Below, in pieces: positions 27,729 to 36,939 of a stretch of DNA of 64,000 nucleotides. The position numbers were made by a program, and so were the translations under genes. The stretch's first letter is position 1, and each line of letters opens with the position of its first letter. The notes below the pieces were generated by a model, which ran no database searches, was not told the DNA's origin, and saw only the letters and a program-made list of their open reading frames with translations. Origin of the DNA: CAVXYG01 sp963766005 (GTDB taxonomy: Bacteria > Actinomycetota > Actinomycetes > S36-B12 > GCA-2699445); assembly GCA_963766005.1 (NCBI GenBank), contig CAVXYG010000006.1:1-64000 (forward strand). Direction: 5' to 3'.

Positions 27729-27807
27729 GCCTCGCCTGAGATGCAGGACATCGGCTGTGCAGGCGCAGTTCCAAGGAGCAGCTGAATCGGGAGGAGGCTT
27801 CCCGGCA
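27720..27807. repeat. Palindromic element, copy 2 (3' of nuclease-like gene)
   Basis: An 88-base imperfect inverted repeat. The left arm GCCGGTAGGCCTC (27721-27733) pairs with GAGGCTTCCCGGC (27794-27806), with two mismatches; the right arm is identical to the right arm of copy 1 over 13 bases. The left arm overlaps the stop of the upstream gene. After it, 27808-27948 shows no gene. Confidence 0.8.
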
Positions 27808-27948
27808 ACCAAGGAGCGCGAGGCCCAGCAGCGGAGCCCTCGAGCCTTGGCGGCGCCCCCGCGGCGCCGGCTCGCGCACAGCACACGCTTGAGCGCTTCA
27901 CCCGCTACGGTCGCGGCAGAAGCGTCCGCGCCACCCTGGGAGTCCGCC

Positions 27949-28986
27949 ATGCCGAAACGCCTGATCGTCTGCTGCGACGGCACCTGGAACACGCCGGATC
28001 AGGAATGCGATGGCCGCCCCTGCCAGACCAACGTCGCGAAGCTGGCCGTCGCGCTCCTCGACACGGGCGACGACGGAGTCCAGCAGCGCGTGTTCTACTT
28101 GCGCGGCGTCGGGACGAGCCGATGGGACCGCATCCGCGGCGGCGCCTTCGGCTACGGACTGTCGGACAACGTCAAGGAGGCCTACCGCCTCATCGCCGAA
28201 CACTACGACCCCGGCGACGAACTGTTCCTCTTCGGCTTCAGCCGCGGCGCGTTCACCGCGCGCAGCACCGCTGGATTCCTCCGCAACGCCGGGATCCTGC
28301 GCCGAGAGCATCTTGAGCGCATCGACGAGGCCTACGAGATGTACCGCGATCGGACCAACCACCCCCGCGATGTGGAGTCGGAGCTCTTCCGCCGCTCGTT
28401 CTCGCAGGAGTCGCGCATTCGTTGTGTCGGGGTGTGGGACACGGTCGGTGCGTTGGGGGTTCCGCTGTCCGGGATCCCCGTTGTCGACCAGCTGAACCAG
28501 CGCTGGGCCTTCCACGACACCGATCTGAGTAGTTGGATCGACAACGCGTTTCAAGCCTTGGCGATCGATGAGCAGCGGCGGCCGTTCCAACCGACGCTGT
28601 GGCAGCAGCGGCCCGATTCCGGCCAGCAGCGGCTGGAGCAGGTCTGGTTCTCAGGAGTGCACTGCGACGTCGGGGGCGGCTACCCGGCGACGGGACTGTC
28701 GGACATCGCGCTGCGGTGGATGATGCAGCGCGCACGCGAGTGCGGCTTGGCGCTGGGTCCCGGACAGGGCGAGGAGTCACCGGATGCGATGGGGGAGCTG
28801 CACGACTCCCGAACCTCCCTGTACCGGCTCATCCCGCCCTACCACCGCCCGATCGGCGTGCTGAACCCCGCCAGCGAGTTCGTGTCCTCTACCGCCGTGC
28901 AGCGATACGGCCAGGATCCCGCGTACCGCCCGCCCGGCCTGACCGCATACCTCCAGACCGACCCTCGGGTCATGGACGTGCCGTAG
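27949..28986 (+). CDS. DUF2235 alpha/beta-hydrolase (Tle1-like)
   Basis: The 345-residue protein matches DUF2235, the fold of the Tle1 phospholipase effectors. It begins KRLIVCCDGTWNTP, carries the nucleophile in LFGFSRGAFTARS (G-x-S-x-G), the acid in RCVGVWDTVGALGVP and the His in WFSGVHCDVGGGYPATGL. There is no signal peptide or membrane segment, and no secretion-system gene lies nearby, so a housekeeping lipase or esterase role in the cytosol is as likely as an effector role. The start ATG at 27949 follows a gene-free 140 bases. Confidence 0.88.
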   Translation: MPKRLIVCCDGTWNTPDQECDGRPCQTNVAKLAVALLDTGDDGVQQRVFYLRGVGTSRWDRIRGGAFGYGLSDNVKEAYRLIAEHYDPGDELFLFGFSRGAFTARSTAGFLRNAGILRREHLERIDEAYEMYRDRTNHPRDVESELFRRSFSQESRIRCVGVWDTVGALGVPLSGIPVVDQLNQRWAFHDTDLSSWIDNAFQALAIDEQRRPFQPTLWQQRPDSGQQRLEQVWFSGVHCDVGGGYPATGLSDIALRWMMQRARECGLALGPGQGEESPDAMGELHDSRTSLYRLIPPYHRPIGVLNPASEFVSSTAVQRYGQDPAYRPPGLTAYLQTDPRVMDVP

Positions 28987-28995
28987 GCGCGGGCG

Positions 28996-31536
28996 TCAGT
29001 CGGTCGCGATCGCGTCGAGGATGTTGAGTTTGGTGGCACGACGTGCCGGGAACCAGGCGCCGACGACGCCGATCACCACGGCAGCGATCAGGAGCACGAC
29101 AACGGTTCCGGAAGGGATGACCAGCTGGTCGATCCCCGTCGTGGCCAGCGCGCGCTGCAAGCCGGCTGCAGCGACGATCCCGATCGCCAGGCCGGCGACC
29201 GCACCCAGCAGGGACACCAGGACCGCCTCCCAGCGAATCATGCGCCGTACCTGGCGCCGGCCCGCGCCGACCGCGCGCAGCATGCCCAGCTCCCGTGTGC
29301 GCTCCAGTACCGACAGCACCATGGTGTTCACCACACCGAGGGCGGCGATGATGATGCTCAGGCCGAGCATGGCGTAGATGATGTACAGCAGCTGGTTGAG
29401 CTGCGCGGCGTTCTGCTCCTTGACCGCGGTCTGGTCGGCCACCTGCAGCAGCGGGTTGCTGTCGGCAGCGGACTCCACCTGCTGCACCACGGACTCGGAG
29501 TCGGCCTCGGCATCGACCGTGATCAGGAGCAGCGTGTCCTGTGCGGCCCCGCCGACGTCCCGGTAGTCGTCCATCGAGAGGACGAGGCCCTCCAGCAGTA
29601 CCGACGGTTCGAAGATCGCCACGATCTGCAACGTCCGCTGTTCCCCGGATGGGAAGAGCAGCGCCACCTCGCTGTCGATACCGAGTCCGTTGTTCTCGGC
29701 GAAGCTCCGGCCGACGATGGCGGTACCAGCGCCGAGCGCGTCCAGGTCTCCGTCGAGCTCCTCCAGGCTGTAGACCGACTCGACGGGGCCGCCGCCGAGA
29801 GCGGTGATCCCGATCGTCTCGCCACCGAGTGAGGCCGGACCGACTGATTGCCGGACCACGTACTCCACCCCGTCGATCTCCGCGATCGTGTCGCCGACTC
29901 CGGTGGCGAACGGTTGCTGGCCGGTGGGGGTCGACACGATCAGTTCGGCGCCGAACTGGTCGTCGATGAGTTCCTCGAGGGAGCGCTGCGCCGAGGCGAC
30001 GATGACGGTGACTGCGCTCACCAGCGCCAGGCCCACGATCAGCGCGGAGGCGGTGGCAGCCACGCGCCGAGGAGAACGACCCGCGTTGCGGCCGGCGATG
30101 CGCCCGGGCACGCCGCCGGCGGCGGTCAACAGCGGGGTCAGGGCGGCGGCGAACCCGACGGCCAGCACGGGCGCCAGCAGGATCCCGGAGGTCAGCAGGA
30201 GCAGCGCCCCGATGGCCGTGCGGCCGGGGTCGGGCTCCTCGGACACGAAGGCGGGCACGAAGAGCAGCGCAGCCACCAGCAGGGCGGCGATCCCCAGCCC
30301 GGTGACCAGCCGGCTGGGTCGGTCAGGAGTCGCCGAGGCTTGGCGCAGCGCCTCGACGGGCCGGATCCGTGCGGCCCGCAAGGCGGGGGCGACCGCGGAG
30401 ACCACCGTGACCGTCAGTCCGAGGACGAGCGCCACGATGATGGCGTTCGGGGTCAGCGTGACGCCGGCGGTCAAGTCCAGCCCGAGCGCCGAGACCCCGG
30501 CCTTCATGGCGAGGGCGAGCCCATACCCGACAGCGACCCCGAGCAGCGCCGCGAGCAGACCGAGGACGACCGCTTCGATCAGTACCGTCAGCAGCACCTG
30601 GAACTGGGTTGCGCCCACTGCCCGCAGCAGCGCCATCTCGCGGCCCCGTGCCGCGATGAGCATCGAGAACGTGTTGTAGATGAGGAATGCGGCCACGAAC
30701 AGGGCGATCCCGGCGAATCCGAGCAGGATGTAGTTGATGAAGCCCAGGCCCTCGCGCAGGGCGCCGGCACTGGCCTCGACCTGCTCCTCGCGGGTCTGCA
30801 CGGTGAACCCGTCGCCCACGATCGGCGCGATCGAGGCTGCGACCTCCTCGTCGCTGAACCCCTCAGCAGCGGCCACGGCGATGAACGACCATTGGTCCGG
30901 CGCGGCGAACAGCGACTGCGCGGTGTCGGGCCGGAAGGCGGTGATCGTGGCTCCGGCGAGGCCGCCGGTCTCGCCGAACCGGAAGACGCCGACCAGCGTG
31001 GTGTCCACCCGCCCCTGCGGGGTCAGCACGGCGAGCGGGTCGCCGATCCCGATGCCGATCTTGGGGAAGGTGACCTCGTCGACAACGACGTCGAACTCCT
31101 CCTGCGGCTCGCGGCCCTGCGTGATCGTCGCGGGCAGCACCTCCGCCTCGGCGGTCCAGTCCACGCCGAGCGCCGGCGGGCCGACCGCCCCCACGACCTC
31201 GCCCTCGGCATCGATGAGGTAGGCGCCGTTGGCGCTGATCTGGCCAGAGGCCACCGCAACCCCGTCCAACGCCCGGATCTCCTCGACCAGGGATTGGGAG
31301 ACCAGGAGCGGGGCGGCATCGCCGGTGCCTTGCGTGATGTCGGACTCCACCGCCGGTTCCGGCGCGACGAGGACGTCCTGCGCGGTGGTCTCGAAGATGC
31401 TCAGGAACGTGCGGTCCAGGGCGTTGGTGAGCATGAGCATGCCGGAGGCGAAGGCGACGCCGAGCACCACCGCGATCGCAGTCAGCGCCAGTCGCAGCTT
31501 GTGCGACAGGATGCTGCGCAGCGAGATCTTGAGCAT
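28996..31536 (-). CDS. FtsX-family ABC transporter permease
   Basis: The 846-residue protein is a two-module permease of the MacB/LolC/FtsX type. It has an N-terminal membrane helix (LRLALTAIAVVLGVAFASGMLM), a large extracytoplasmic MacB_PCD domain and three helices around residue 270. A second set follows with NAGRSPRRVAATASALIVG, another extracellular domain and a final FtsX block ending PARRATKLNILDAIATD. AAAGGGTG precedes the ATG at 31536. Such permeases usually need a cognate ATPase encoded next door; none is seen on either side within several kilobases. It may export lipoproteins or peptides, or act mechanically. Confidence 0.9.
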   Translation of the reverse strand: MLKISLRSILSHKLRLALTAIAVVLGVAFASGMLMLTNALDRTFLSIFETTAQDVLVAPEPAVESDITQGTGDAAPLLVSQSLVEEIRALDGVAVASGQISANGAYLIDAEGEVVGAVGPPALGVDWTAEAEVLPATITQGREPQEEFDVVVDEVTFPKIGIGIGDPLAVLTPQGRVDTTLVGVFRFGETGGLAGATITAFRPDTAQSLFAAPDQWSFIAVAAAEGFSDEEVAASIAPIVGDGFTVQTREEQVEASAGALREGLGFINYILLGFAGIALFVAAFLIYNTFSMLIAARGREMALLRAVGATQFQVLLTVLIEAVVLGLLAALLGVAVGYGLALAMKAGVSALGLDLTAGVTLTPNAIIVALVLGLTVTVVSAVAPALRAARIRPVEALRQASATPDRPSRLVTGLGIAALLVAALLFVPAFVSEEPDPGRTAIGALLLLTSGILLAPVLAVGFAAALTPLLTAAGGVPGRIAGRNAGRSPRRVAATASALIVGLALVSAVTVIVASAQRSLEELIDDQFGAELIVSTPTGQQPFATGVGDTIAEIDGVEYVVRQSVGPASLGGETIGITALGGGPVESVYSLEELDGDLDALGAGTAIVGRSFAENNGLGIDSEVALLFPSGEQRTLQIVAIFEPSVLLEGLVLSMDDYRDVGGAAQDTLLLITVDAEADSESVVQQVESAADSNPLLQVADQTAVKEQNAAQLNQLLYIIYAMLGLSIIIAALGVVNTMVLSVLERTRELGMLRAVGAGRRQVRRMIRWEAVLVSLLGAVAGLAIGIVAAAGLQRALATTGIDQLVIPSGTVVVLLIAAVVIGVVGAWFPARRATKLNILDAIATD

Positions 31537-31676
31537 GGGGGGCACCCTTTCAGCGGCGGCGAATCGGTTCCAGTCTGCCGTGTCGCGGATTCGCGGTCTG
31601 CGGTGGCGCTCGGGGTCGGCGTCGTGGAAGGCTTGGCCCGACCGGCCCTCGGCTCGCCCCTGGCGAAGGAGCAACC

Positions 31677-33302
31677 GTGACCCTGCGGGAACTGCAGTCC
31701 TGGCAACGTTTGGAACGACTGGGCGGAGTGGTCGGCGCCGAGCATGTCCGCGACCTGCTGTCCGGCGATCCGTCTCGCGCGCAGCGCTATGTGGCCAGCG
31801 GCGCCGGACTGACCCTGGACTACTCGCGACAGCGTGTCAACGACGACGTCATGGAGGCGCTGGTCGGGCTGGCAGAGGAGGTGGGCCTGCGCGAGCAGGC
31901 GGCGGCGAAGTTCCGCGGCGACCGGATCAACGTGACCGAGAACCGCTCGGTGCTGCACACCGCGCTGCGCCGGCCGAGGGGCGATCGGCTCGTCGTCGAG
32001 GGCGTGGACGTGGTCAGCGAGGTCCACGAGGTGCTCGACGCGATGGCCGCCTGCGCCAACCGGATCCGCGCCGGGCAGTGGCTCGGTGACACCGGCCGAC
32101 CGATCACGACGGTGGTCAACATCGGAATCGGCGGTTCCGACCTCGGTCCAGTCATGGCCTACCTCGCGCTGCGGGAGTACTCCCAGCGCTCACTGACGTT
32201 CCGGTTCGTCTCGAACGTGGACGGCACGGACATCCACGAGAACCTCCGCGACCTCGACCCGGCGACGACGCTGTTCATCGTGGCCAGCAAGACCTTCACG
32301 ACCCAGGAGACGATGGCCAACGCGGGTGCCGCGCGCGCCTGGTTGCGCGATGGCCTCGGTGCCGAGGTCGATGTCGCCAAGCACTTCGTGGCCCTGAGCA
32401 CCAACGCCGAGAAGGTCGCCGAGTTCGGGATCGACACCGCGAACATGTTCGGCTTCTGGGAGTGGATCGGCGGCCGCTACTCGATGGATTCCGCGATCGG
32501 GCTGTCCACGATGATCGCGATCGGGCCGGAGGGCTTCGCCGAGCTGCTCGCCGGGTTCCACGACATGGACGAGCATTTCACGTCCGCGCCGTTCGGCGAG
32601 AACCTGCCGGTCCTGCTCGGGCTGCTCGGGGTGTGGAACCGGGACTTCCTGGGCTACCCGACGGTCGCGGTGCTGCCGTACGAGCAATACCTCGTCCGGT
32701 TCCCCGCCTACCTGCAGCAGTTGACGATGGAGAGCAACGGCAAGTCGGTGAAGCTGGACGGCTCGCCGGTCGAGGCGCCGACCGGCGCGATCTACTGGGG
32801 CGAGCCGGGCACCAACGGTCAGCACTCCTTCTACCAGTTGATCCACCAGGGGACCGACGTGATCCCCACCGACGTGATCTTCTTCGCCGAGCCGGTGGTC
32901 GAGGTCGCCCAGCAGCACGATCTGCTCATCGCCAACGCCGTGGCGCAGGCGGCGGTGTTCGCGCTGGGCCGCACCGCCGAGGAGGTCGCCGCCGACGGCA
33001 ATCCGCCGCAACTGGTGCCGCACAAGGTGATGCCGGGCAACCGGCCCTGCACCGTCATCACGGGCCAGCGGTTGACGCCGCGACTGCTCGGTGCTCTGGT
33101 GGCGCTCTACGAGCACCTCGTGTTCGTCCAGGGGGCGGTCTGGGGGATCGGCCCGTTCGACCAGTGGGGCGTGCAGTTGGGCAAGGTCGTGGCCGAACAG
33201 GTGGCGCCCCAGCTCATCGATGGTGCGCAGGCGCCCGCCGGCCAGGACTCGGCGACCACCGCGACGGTGGCGCGCTACCGGTCGGCGCGCGGCAGGGCGT
33301 GA
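31677..33302 (+). CDS. pgi: Glucose-6-phosphate isomerase
   Basis: Pgi interconverts glucose-6-phosphate and fructose-6-phosphate. The 541-residue product shows the phosphate-binding VNIGIGGSDLGPVMAY, the substrate region FVSNVDGTDIHE, the catalytic Glu in LTMESNGKSVK, the His in GTNGQHSFYQLIHQGTD and the Lys in FDQWGVQLGK. The last motif usually reads GVE; here it is GVQ, while the catalytic Lys is kept. AAGGAG precedes the GTG at 31677. Its stop overlaps the start of the next small gene. It is divergent from the permease gene. Confidence 0.97.
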   Translation: MTLRELQSWQRLERLGGVVGAEHVRDLLSGDPSRAQRYVASGAGLTLDYSRQRVNDDVMEALVGLAEEVGLREQAAAKFRGDRINVTENRSVLHTALRRPRGDRLVVEGVDVVSEVHEVLDAMAACANRIRAGQWLGDTGRPITTVVNIGIGGSDLGPVMAYLALREYSQRSLTFRFVSNVDGTDIHENLRDLDPATTLFIVASKTFTTQETMANAGAARAWLRDGLGAEVDVAKHFVALSTNAEKVAEFGIDTANMFGFWEWIGGRYSMDSAIGLSTMIAIGPEGFAELLAGFHDMDEHFTSAPFGENLPVLLGLLGVWNRDFLGYPTVAVLPYEQYLVRFPAYLQQLTMESNGKSVKLDGSPVEAPTGAIYWGEPGTNGQHSFYQLIHQGTDVIPTDVIFFAEPVVEVAQQHDLLIANAVAQAAVFALGRTAEEVAADGNPPQLVPHKVMPGNRPCTVITGQRLTPRLLGALVALYEHLVFVQGAVWGIGPFDQWGVQLGKVVAEQVAPQLIDGAQAPAGQDSATTATVARYRSARGRA

Positions 33303-33640
33303 ACCGCGAGGCGCTCCTCGCAGCGGTCGATGAACTCGCCGATACGGCGGCGGCGGCGATGGCGTCGGCGACCGAGGGCGCCTCGCTCTGCTCGGTCAGC
33401 CGGACCGGCGAGCGGATCCCGGGAGTCAAGTACCCGGAGGGGCGGTGGGCGGCATTGCGCGCGCTGCGCCGAGTGCTGCGACGAGAGGATGCCGACCAGG
33501 CCGCGGCGATTGCTGGCCTGCGCGCCGAGTGGGCGGAGGAGCTCGCGGCCCGACGAGCTGCCGGCCAGGACAACTGGATCGCCTACCGGCTCGGCGGTGT
33601 CGACGCCCTCGACGACGTGGCCGGGATCGCCGGGCGCTGA
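33299..33640 (+). CDS. Small conserved-looking protein coupled to pgi
   Basis: A 113-residue protein whose GTG start overlaps the pgi stop (GTGA). It is rich in Ala and Arg/Glu and reads as mostly helical: LLAAVDELADTAAAAMASATEG, then SLCSVSRTGERIPGVKYPEGRW, then helices of RRVLRREDADQAAAIAG type. The conserved-looking core GERIPGVKYPEGRWAAL is not low-complexity. I do not recognise the family. Coupling to pgi may be only positional. Confidence 0.65.
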   Translation: MNREALLAAVDELADTAAAAMASATEGASLCSVSRTGERIPGVKYPEGRWAALRALRRVLRREDADQAAAIAGLRAEWAEELAARRAAGQDNWIAYRLGGVDALDDVAGIAGR

Positions 33641-33930
33641 GCATGGAGCGGGGCCGTTGCTGGGCCGCTGGCGGGCGTCCCTCGCCGCGGTGTGGCTCGA
33701 GGCGCTCTGGCGGTGGTGCCGCCCTGCTCGTGGTGCCGCGCGACGGGCGAGCGGGTGTGCCGCGGCGGCGTTGATCGCCGGGGAGCCAGGCACTCATCCC
33801 CGATCTGGTCCCGGTGCCCAGACGAGGGAGGGGGTATCGAGGCGGCCTGTCGGCCCCTGCTTGCACCATGCAGTGCACCGAGCGCGGTGTGTGATCGCCG
33901 GGTTGCCTCGGCAATTGGGGTGGCTCGGGG
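33641..33930. other. Gene-free stretch
   Basis: About 290 GC-rich bases between two convergent genes. I see no convincing gene, tRNA or strong hairpin. The short string TGATCGCCGGG occurs twice (about 33775 and 33892). Confidence 0.5.
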
Positions 33931-34812
33931 CTACCCCGCGGGTCGCGCTCCCGCGATGCGCGCCTGCAGCCGGTCGAGCGCGGCGATGATCTCGTGCGGG
34001 TGCTCGACGGGCAGGAAGTGGGTTCCGGGCACGACCAGCACCTCGGCATCGGGAAGCTCCTGGCCGAAGCGTTCCACCGCCCGCGGATCGGTGACCGAGT
34101 CGGACCGGCCGACGAGGACCTCCACCGGCACCCGGATGGCGCTGACGTCGAGCGGGTCGTGGTTGGCCAGGAGCCGCGCGGTACGGAAGTACCAGCCGAA
34201 ATCGTGGCCGAAGTACGGCTCCACCATCGCCGCGACGTCCCTGCGGGAGGCAGCGCTGTTGATGAAGCCGGTGCGGAGCAGGGCCTCCGCGACGATGGTG
34301 GCGCTCGGGATGCGCGCGGCGATCAGGTTGATGCCCCACGCTTGCGACTCGCCCACCGCGGTGCCGGTGATGCCCAGCGACTTGCGGACCTCCGCCGGCA
34401 GCGGGTTGCGGCCCAGCAGCGCCTGGAAGGTGCCGCCGGGCACGCCGGCCACGGCCACGAGCCCGGACATCCGGCTGGGTTCCGCCAGCGCGACTTCCGC
34501 CGCCATGTTCACGCCGAACGACCAGCCGAGGAACAGCGCGTCGTCCCAGCCGGCGTGGTCGAGCAGCGCGACAGCATCGCGGCTCTGCACCTGCAGGCCT
34601 GCCTGCTCCAGTCGACCGGGCCGATCGGATCCGAGGAAGCCGCGCATGTGCCAGCTGAGCACCTCGTAGCCGCAATCCGGATCCAGCAGACCCGGCCAGC
34701 ATTCGGCCGGTGCGGCCAGCCCGTTGCACAGCAGTACTCGCGGGCCCGCGCCTTCGTTCGTCCAGCCCTGCAGCCGGGTGCCGTCCGCGCCGTGGAACGG
34801 GAACTCCCTCAT
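33931..34812 (-). CDS. Alpha/beta-hydrolase
   Basis: The 293-residue protein has the alpha/beta-hydrolase fold. The oxyanion region reads LLCNGLAAPAECW, the nucleophile lies in LFLGWSFGVNMAAE (G-x-S-x-G), the acid in VLVGRSDSVTDP and the His in VVPGTHFLPVEHP. The N-terminus MREFPFHGADGTRLQGW fits the ATG at 34812; a longer frame would overlap the divergent small gene. The substrate is unknown and no pathway neighbours exist. Confidence 0.88.
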   Translation of the reverse strand: MREFPFHGADGTRLQGWTNEGAGPRVLLCNGLAAPAECWPGLLDPDCGYEVLSWHMRGFLGSDRPGRLEQAGLQVQSRDAVALLDHAGWDDALFLGWSFGVNMAAEVALAEPSRMSGLVAVAGVPGGTFQALLGRNPLPAEVRKSLGITGTAVGESQAWGINLIAARIPSATIVAEALLRTGFINSAASRRDVAAMVEPYFGHDFGWYFRTARLLANHDPLDVSAIRVPVEVLVGRSDSVTDPRAVERFGQELPDAEVLVVPGTHFLPVEHPHEIIAALDRLQARIAGARPAG

Positions 34813-34885
34813 GCCTCGAGTCTGGCGGCTTGGCGGGGACCATGGGCCCTGGGCGCCATGGCGCAGCGGACCGATGATGGTTGCC

Positions 34886-35068
34886 ATGAGCGACAACGGA
34901 TCCACGACAGCTGCTGGCGGCGCGCTGTACGGCATGGGCATCTTCGGCGCCTGGGTGTGGTTCTTCCAGCAGGCCGACGTCTGGTGGGAGTATCTCTGGG
35001 CGATCGTGCAAGGCATCTTCTGGCCGGCCTTCATGGTCTACCAGGGGTTCCAGGCGCTGAGCGGCTGA
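34886..35068 (+). CDS. Small membrane protein (60 aa)
   Basis: A 60-residue protein with one or two hydrophobic helices and many aromatic residues: GMGIFGAWVWFFQQADVWWE then LWAIVQGIFWPAFMVYQGF. Upstream ATG codons at 34874 and 34877 are alternative starts. The aromatic-rich composition is that of a real small membrane protein. Function unknown. Confidence 0.7.
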   Translation: MSDNGSTTAAGGALYGMGIFGAWVWFFQQADVWWEYLWAIVQGIFWPAFMVYQGFQALSG

Positions 35069-35183
35069 CCGCAACGAAACCGTCCGGGCAGCGATCCGGC
35101 AGGCGGTTTTCCGGATGGACCGACAGGCGACGGCACGGTCACTAGGCTGTCGTGGTCGGACCAGGGACCACCCGGGAGGCGCC

Positions 35184-36158
35184 ATGACCGTCGCCGCATC
35201 GCCACCGATCGTCGGCGAGCCGGCGGATCCGCCGCAGCCGGAAACGCCGGGCTACGCCGAGAAGCTCGACCAGCACTCCGTCGGTGGGGTCGCCTACCGC
35301 GCCTACCTGCGCTACCGGCACGCCAACGTCGGACTGCTCGCGGCGGGAAGCGCCTACTACCTCTTCCTCTCGCTGTTGTCGCTGCTGGCCTTCGCCTACG
35401 GCGTGATCACCGCCATCGGTGCCGACGAGATCGCGCGCTGGTTGACCGAGACGCTGGAGGAGGCGCTGCCGGGTCTGATCGGCGAAGACGGGATCGACCC
35501 CGACCAGTTGCGCTCGACGGGTGCCGCCGCGGGGATCATCGGCCTGCTGCTCATGCTCTACTCGAGCTTGAAGGCGGTCACCGGTGCCAGCAAGTCGCTG
35601 CACCTGGTGTACGGCGCGCCGCCGGATCCGCGGAAGTTCGCCAAGGCCAAGCTGCGCGCGTCGGGCATCCTGCTCATCGTCGCGCCGCTCATCCTGCTGT
35701 CGTTCGCCTCGGTCAGCATGACCTCCGGCGTGTTGGACAGCCTGCTCGACTCCGCCGGGCTGTCCGGGGCGGCGACGCGAGTCCCGTTGACGATCCTGGG
35801 AATCCTGGTCGGCTTCGGCCTCGACGTGCTGATCCTGTGGCTGCTGCTGGGCTGGCTCGGCGGGATCACCCCCGCGCGGCGGCCCCGGCTCATTGCCAGC
35901 CTCATCGGCGCGGTCGGCGTCGGGCTCATCAAGCAGTTGCTCAGCGCCATCATCTCCTGGTCGTTGGACAAGCCCGAGTACGGAGCACTGGCTATCCCGC
36001 TGGCGCTGCTGTTCGTGTTCTCGCTGCTGGCGACAGCGCTCTACGCCTCGGCAGCCATTGCGGGTGGCCTCAGCGACGCCGACCGACCCCTCGCTGAGCT
36101 CCAGCCGCAGTCCGTGGCCGGGGCCGGGGCGGGAGCGGGCGAGGAGGTCCAGGACTAG
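35184..36158 (+). CDS. YihY/RNase BN-family inner-membrane protein
   Basis: The 324-residue protein belongs to the YihY/virulence factor BrkB family of six-helix membrane proteins of uncertain role. The family was once misnamed RNase BN; it is not an RNase by current knowledge. Typical features are YRHANVGLLAAGSAYYLFLSL, helices at GIIGLLLMLYSSLKAVTGA and LILWLLLGWLGGITPARRP, and the final FSLLATALYASAAIAGGL. GGGAGG at 35174-35179 supports the ATG at 35184. The C-terminal Ala/Gly tail is low complexity. Confidence 0.87.
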   Translation: MTVAASPPIVGEPADPPQPETPGYAEKLDQHSVGGVAYRAYLRYRHANVGLLAAGSAYYLFLSLLSLLAFAYGVITAIGADEIARWLTETLEEALPGLIGEDGIDPDQLRSTGAAAGIIGLLLMLYSSLKAVTGASKSLHLVYGAPPDPRKFAKAKLRASGILLIVAPLILLSFASVSMTSGVLDSLLDSAGLSGAATRVPLTILGILVGFGLDVLILWLLLGWLGGITPARRPRLIASLIGAVGVGLIKQLLSAIISWSLDKPEYGALAIPLALLFVFSLLATALYASAAIAGGLSDADRPLAELQPQSVAGAGAGAGEEVQD

Positions 36159-36164
36159 ACATGG

Positions 36165-36830
36165 TCAGTTGAGATTGATCTGCGGCCGCAGCAGCCCGTC
36201 GGCCGGGACTGCGTGCAACTGCTCCAACAGCGCGCGTTCCCGCTCCATCAGCCGGATCAGCAGACGAAGCCGCTGAGTGGTGTCCTCGGCCGCCAGCGCC
36301 CGTTGCCGGTCGCGCAGCGGCGATTGCACCGCCGCAGCGATCGCGTAGGAGCACTCCGTGGGATCCTCCGGCAGGGCGATGCCCGCTGCGGGCGTCTCGT
36401 CCGGCAGCGCCGCCCGGTAGGCGTCGAAGGCCGCGCGGGCGGGTCCCACCCAGCGCTCCGGTTCGGCGCCGGCCGGCTCCCCAAGCCAGGTCACCGAGGC
36501 CTGCAGATAGCTCGTGACATCGGCGTGCACCTGGCGCAGGCTGAAGCGACGGGTGCCGATGGTCACGACCTCGAACCGGCCGTCGGGCAGGGCGCCGACC
36601 GCGCGCAGTTGGGCGAGGCAACCGACGTCGAAGAGGGCACTGGCCGCGTCGTGCCCGACCTCGTGGCCTTCCCGGATCGCCACGACGCCGAATGCGGCCT
36701 GGTCGCCGGAGTCCGCGGCCGACACCAGGTCGCGGACGAGGTCGCGGTAGCGCTGCTCGAAGATGTGCAGCGGCAGGACCGCGCCGGGGAGTAGCGGCGA
36801 GCCCAGCGGGAACAGCGCGATGTCCGGCAC
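36165..36830 (-). CDS. LON peptidase substrate-binding domain protein
   Basis: A 221-residue stand-alone LON N-terminal (LON_substr_bdg) domain, without ATPase or protease parts. The signature is the opening MPDIALFPLGSPLLPGAVLPL followed by LHIFEQRYRDLVRDL. Such proteins are widespread in actinobacteria; binding of unfolded protein or an adaptor role is inferred from the Lon homologue. It is convergent with the YihY gene, with a six-base gap. Upstream lies a repeat-rich stretch (36940-37113). Confidence 0.9.
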   Translation of the reverse strand: MPDIALFPLGSPLLPGAVLPLHIFEQRYRDLVRDLVSAADSGDQAAFGVVAIREGHEVGHDAASALFDVGCLAQLRAVGALPDGRFEVVTIGTRRFSLRQVHADVTSYLQASVTWLGEPAGAEPERWVGPARAAFDAYRAALPDETPAAGIALPEDPTECSYAIAAAVQSPLRDRQRALAAEDTTQRLRLLIRLMERERALLEQLHAVPADGLLRPQINLN

Positions 36831-36939
36831 TCCTCCAGGCTAGGCACGAGTGGCCGGCCGCGCAGTCCGAGCGTCGGCCGCGCACGGGACCCCCATCGCA
36901 GCCGCGACGTCAGAGGGCGAATGGGACGGGCCGACTGCG

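Noticed and set aside
29848..31680. 610-codon plus-strand frame opposite the FtsX permease
   Set aside because: Asp/Gln/Arg/Gly-rich antisense shadow without domains.
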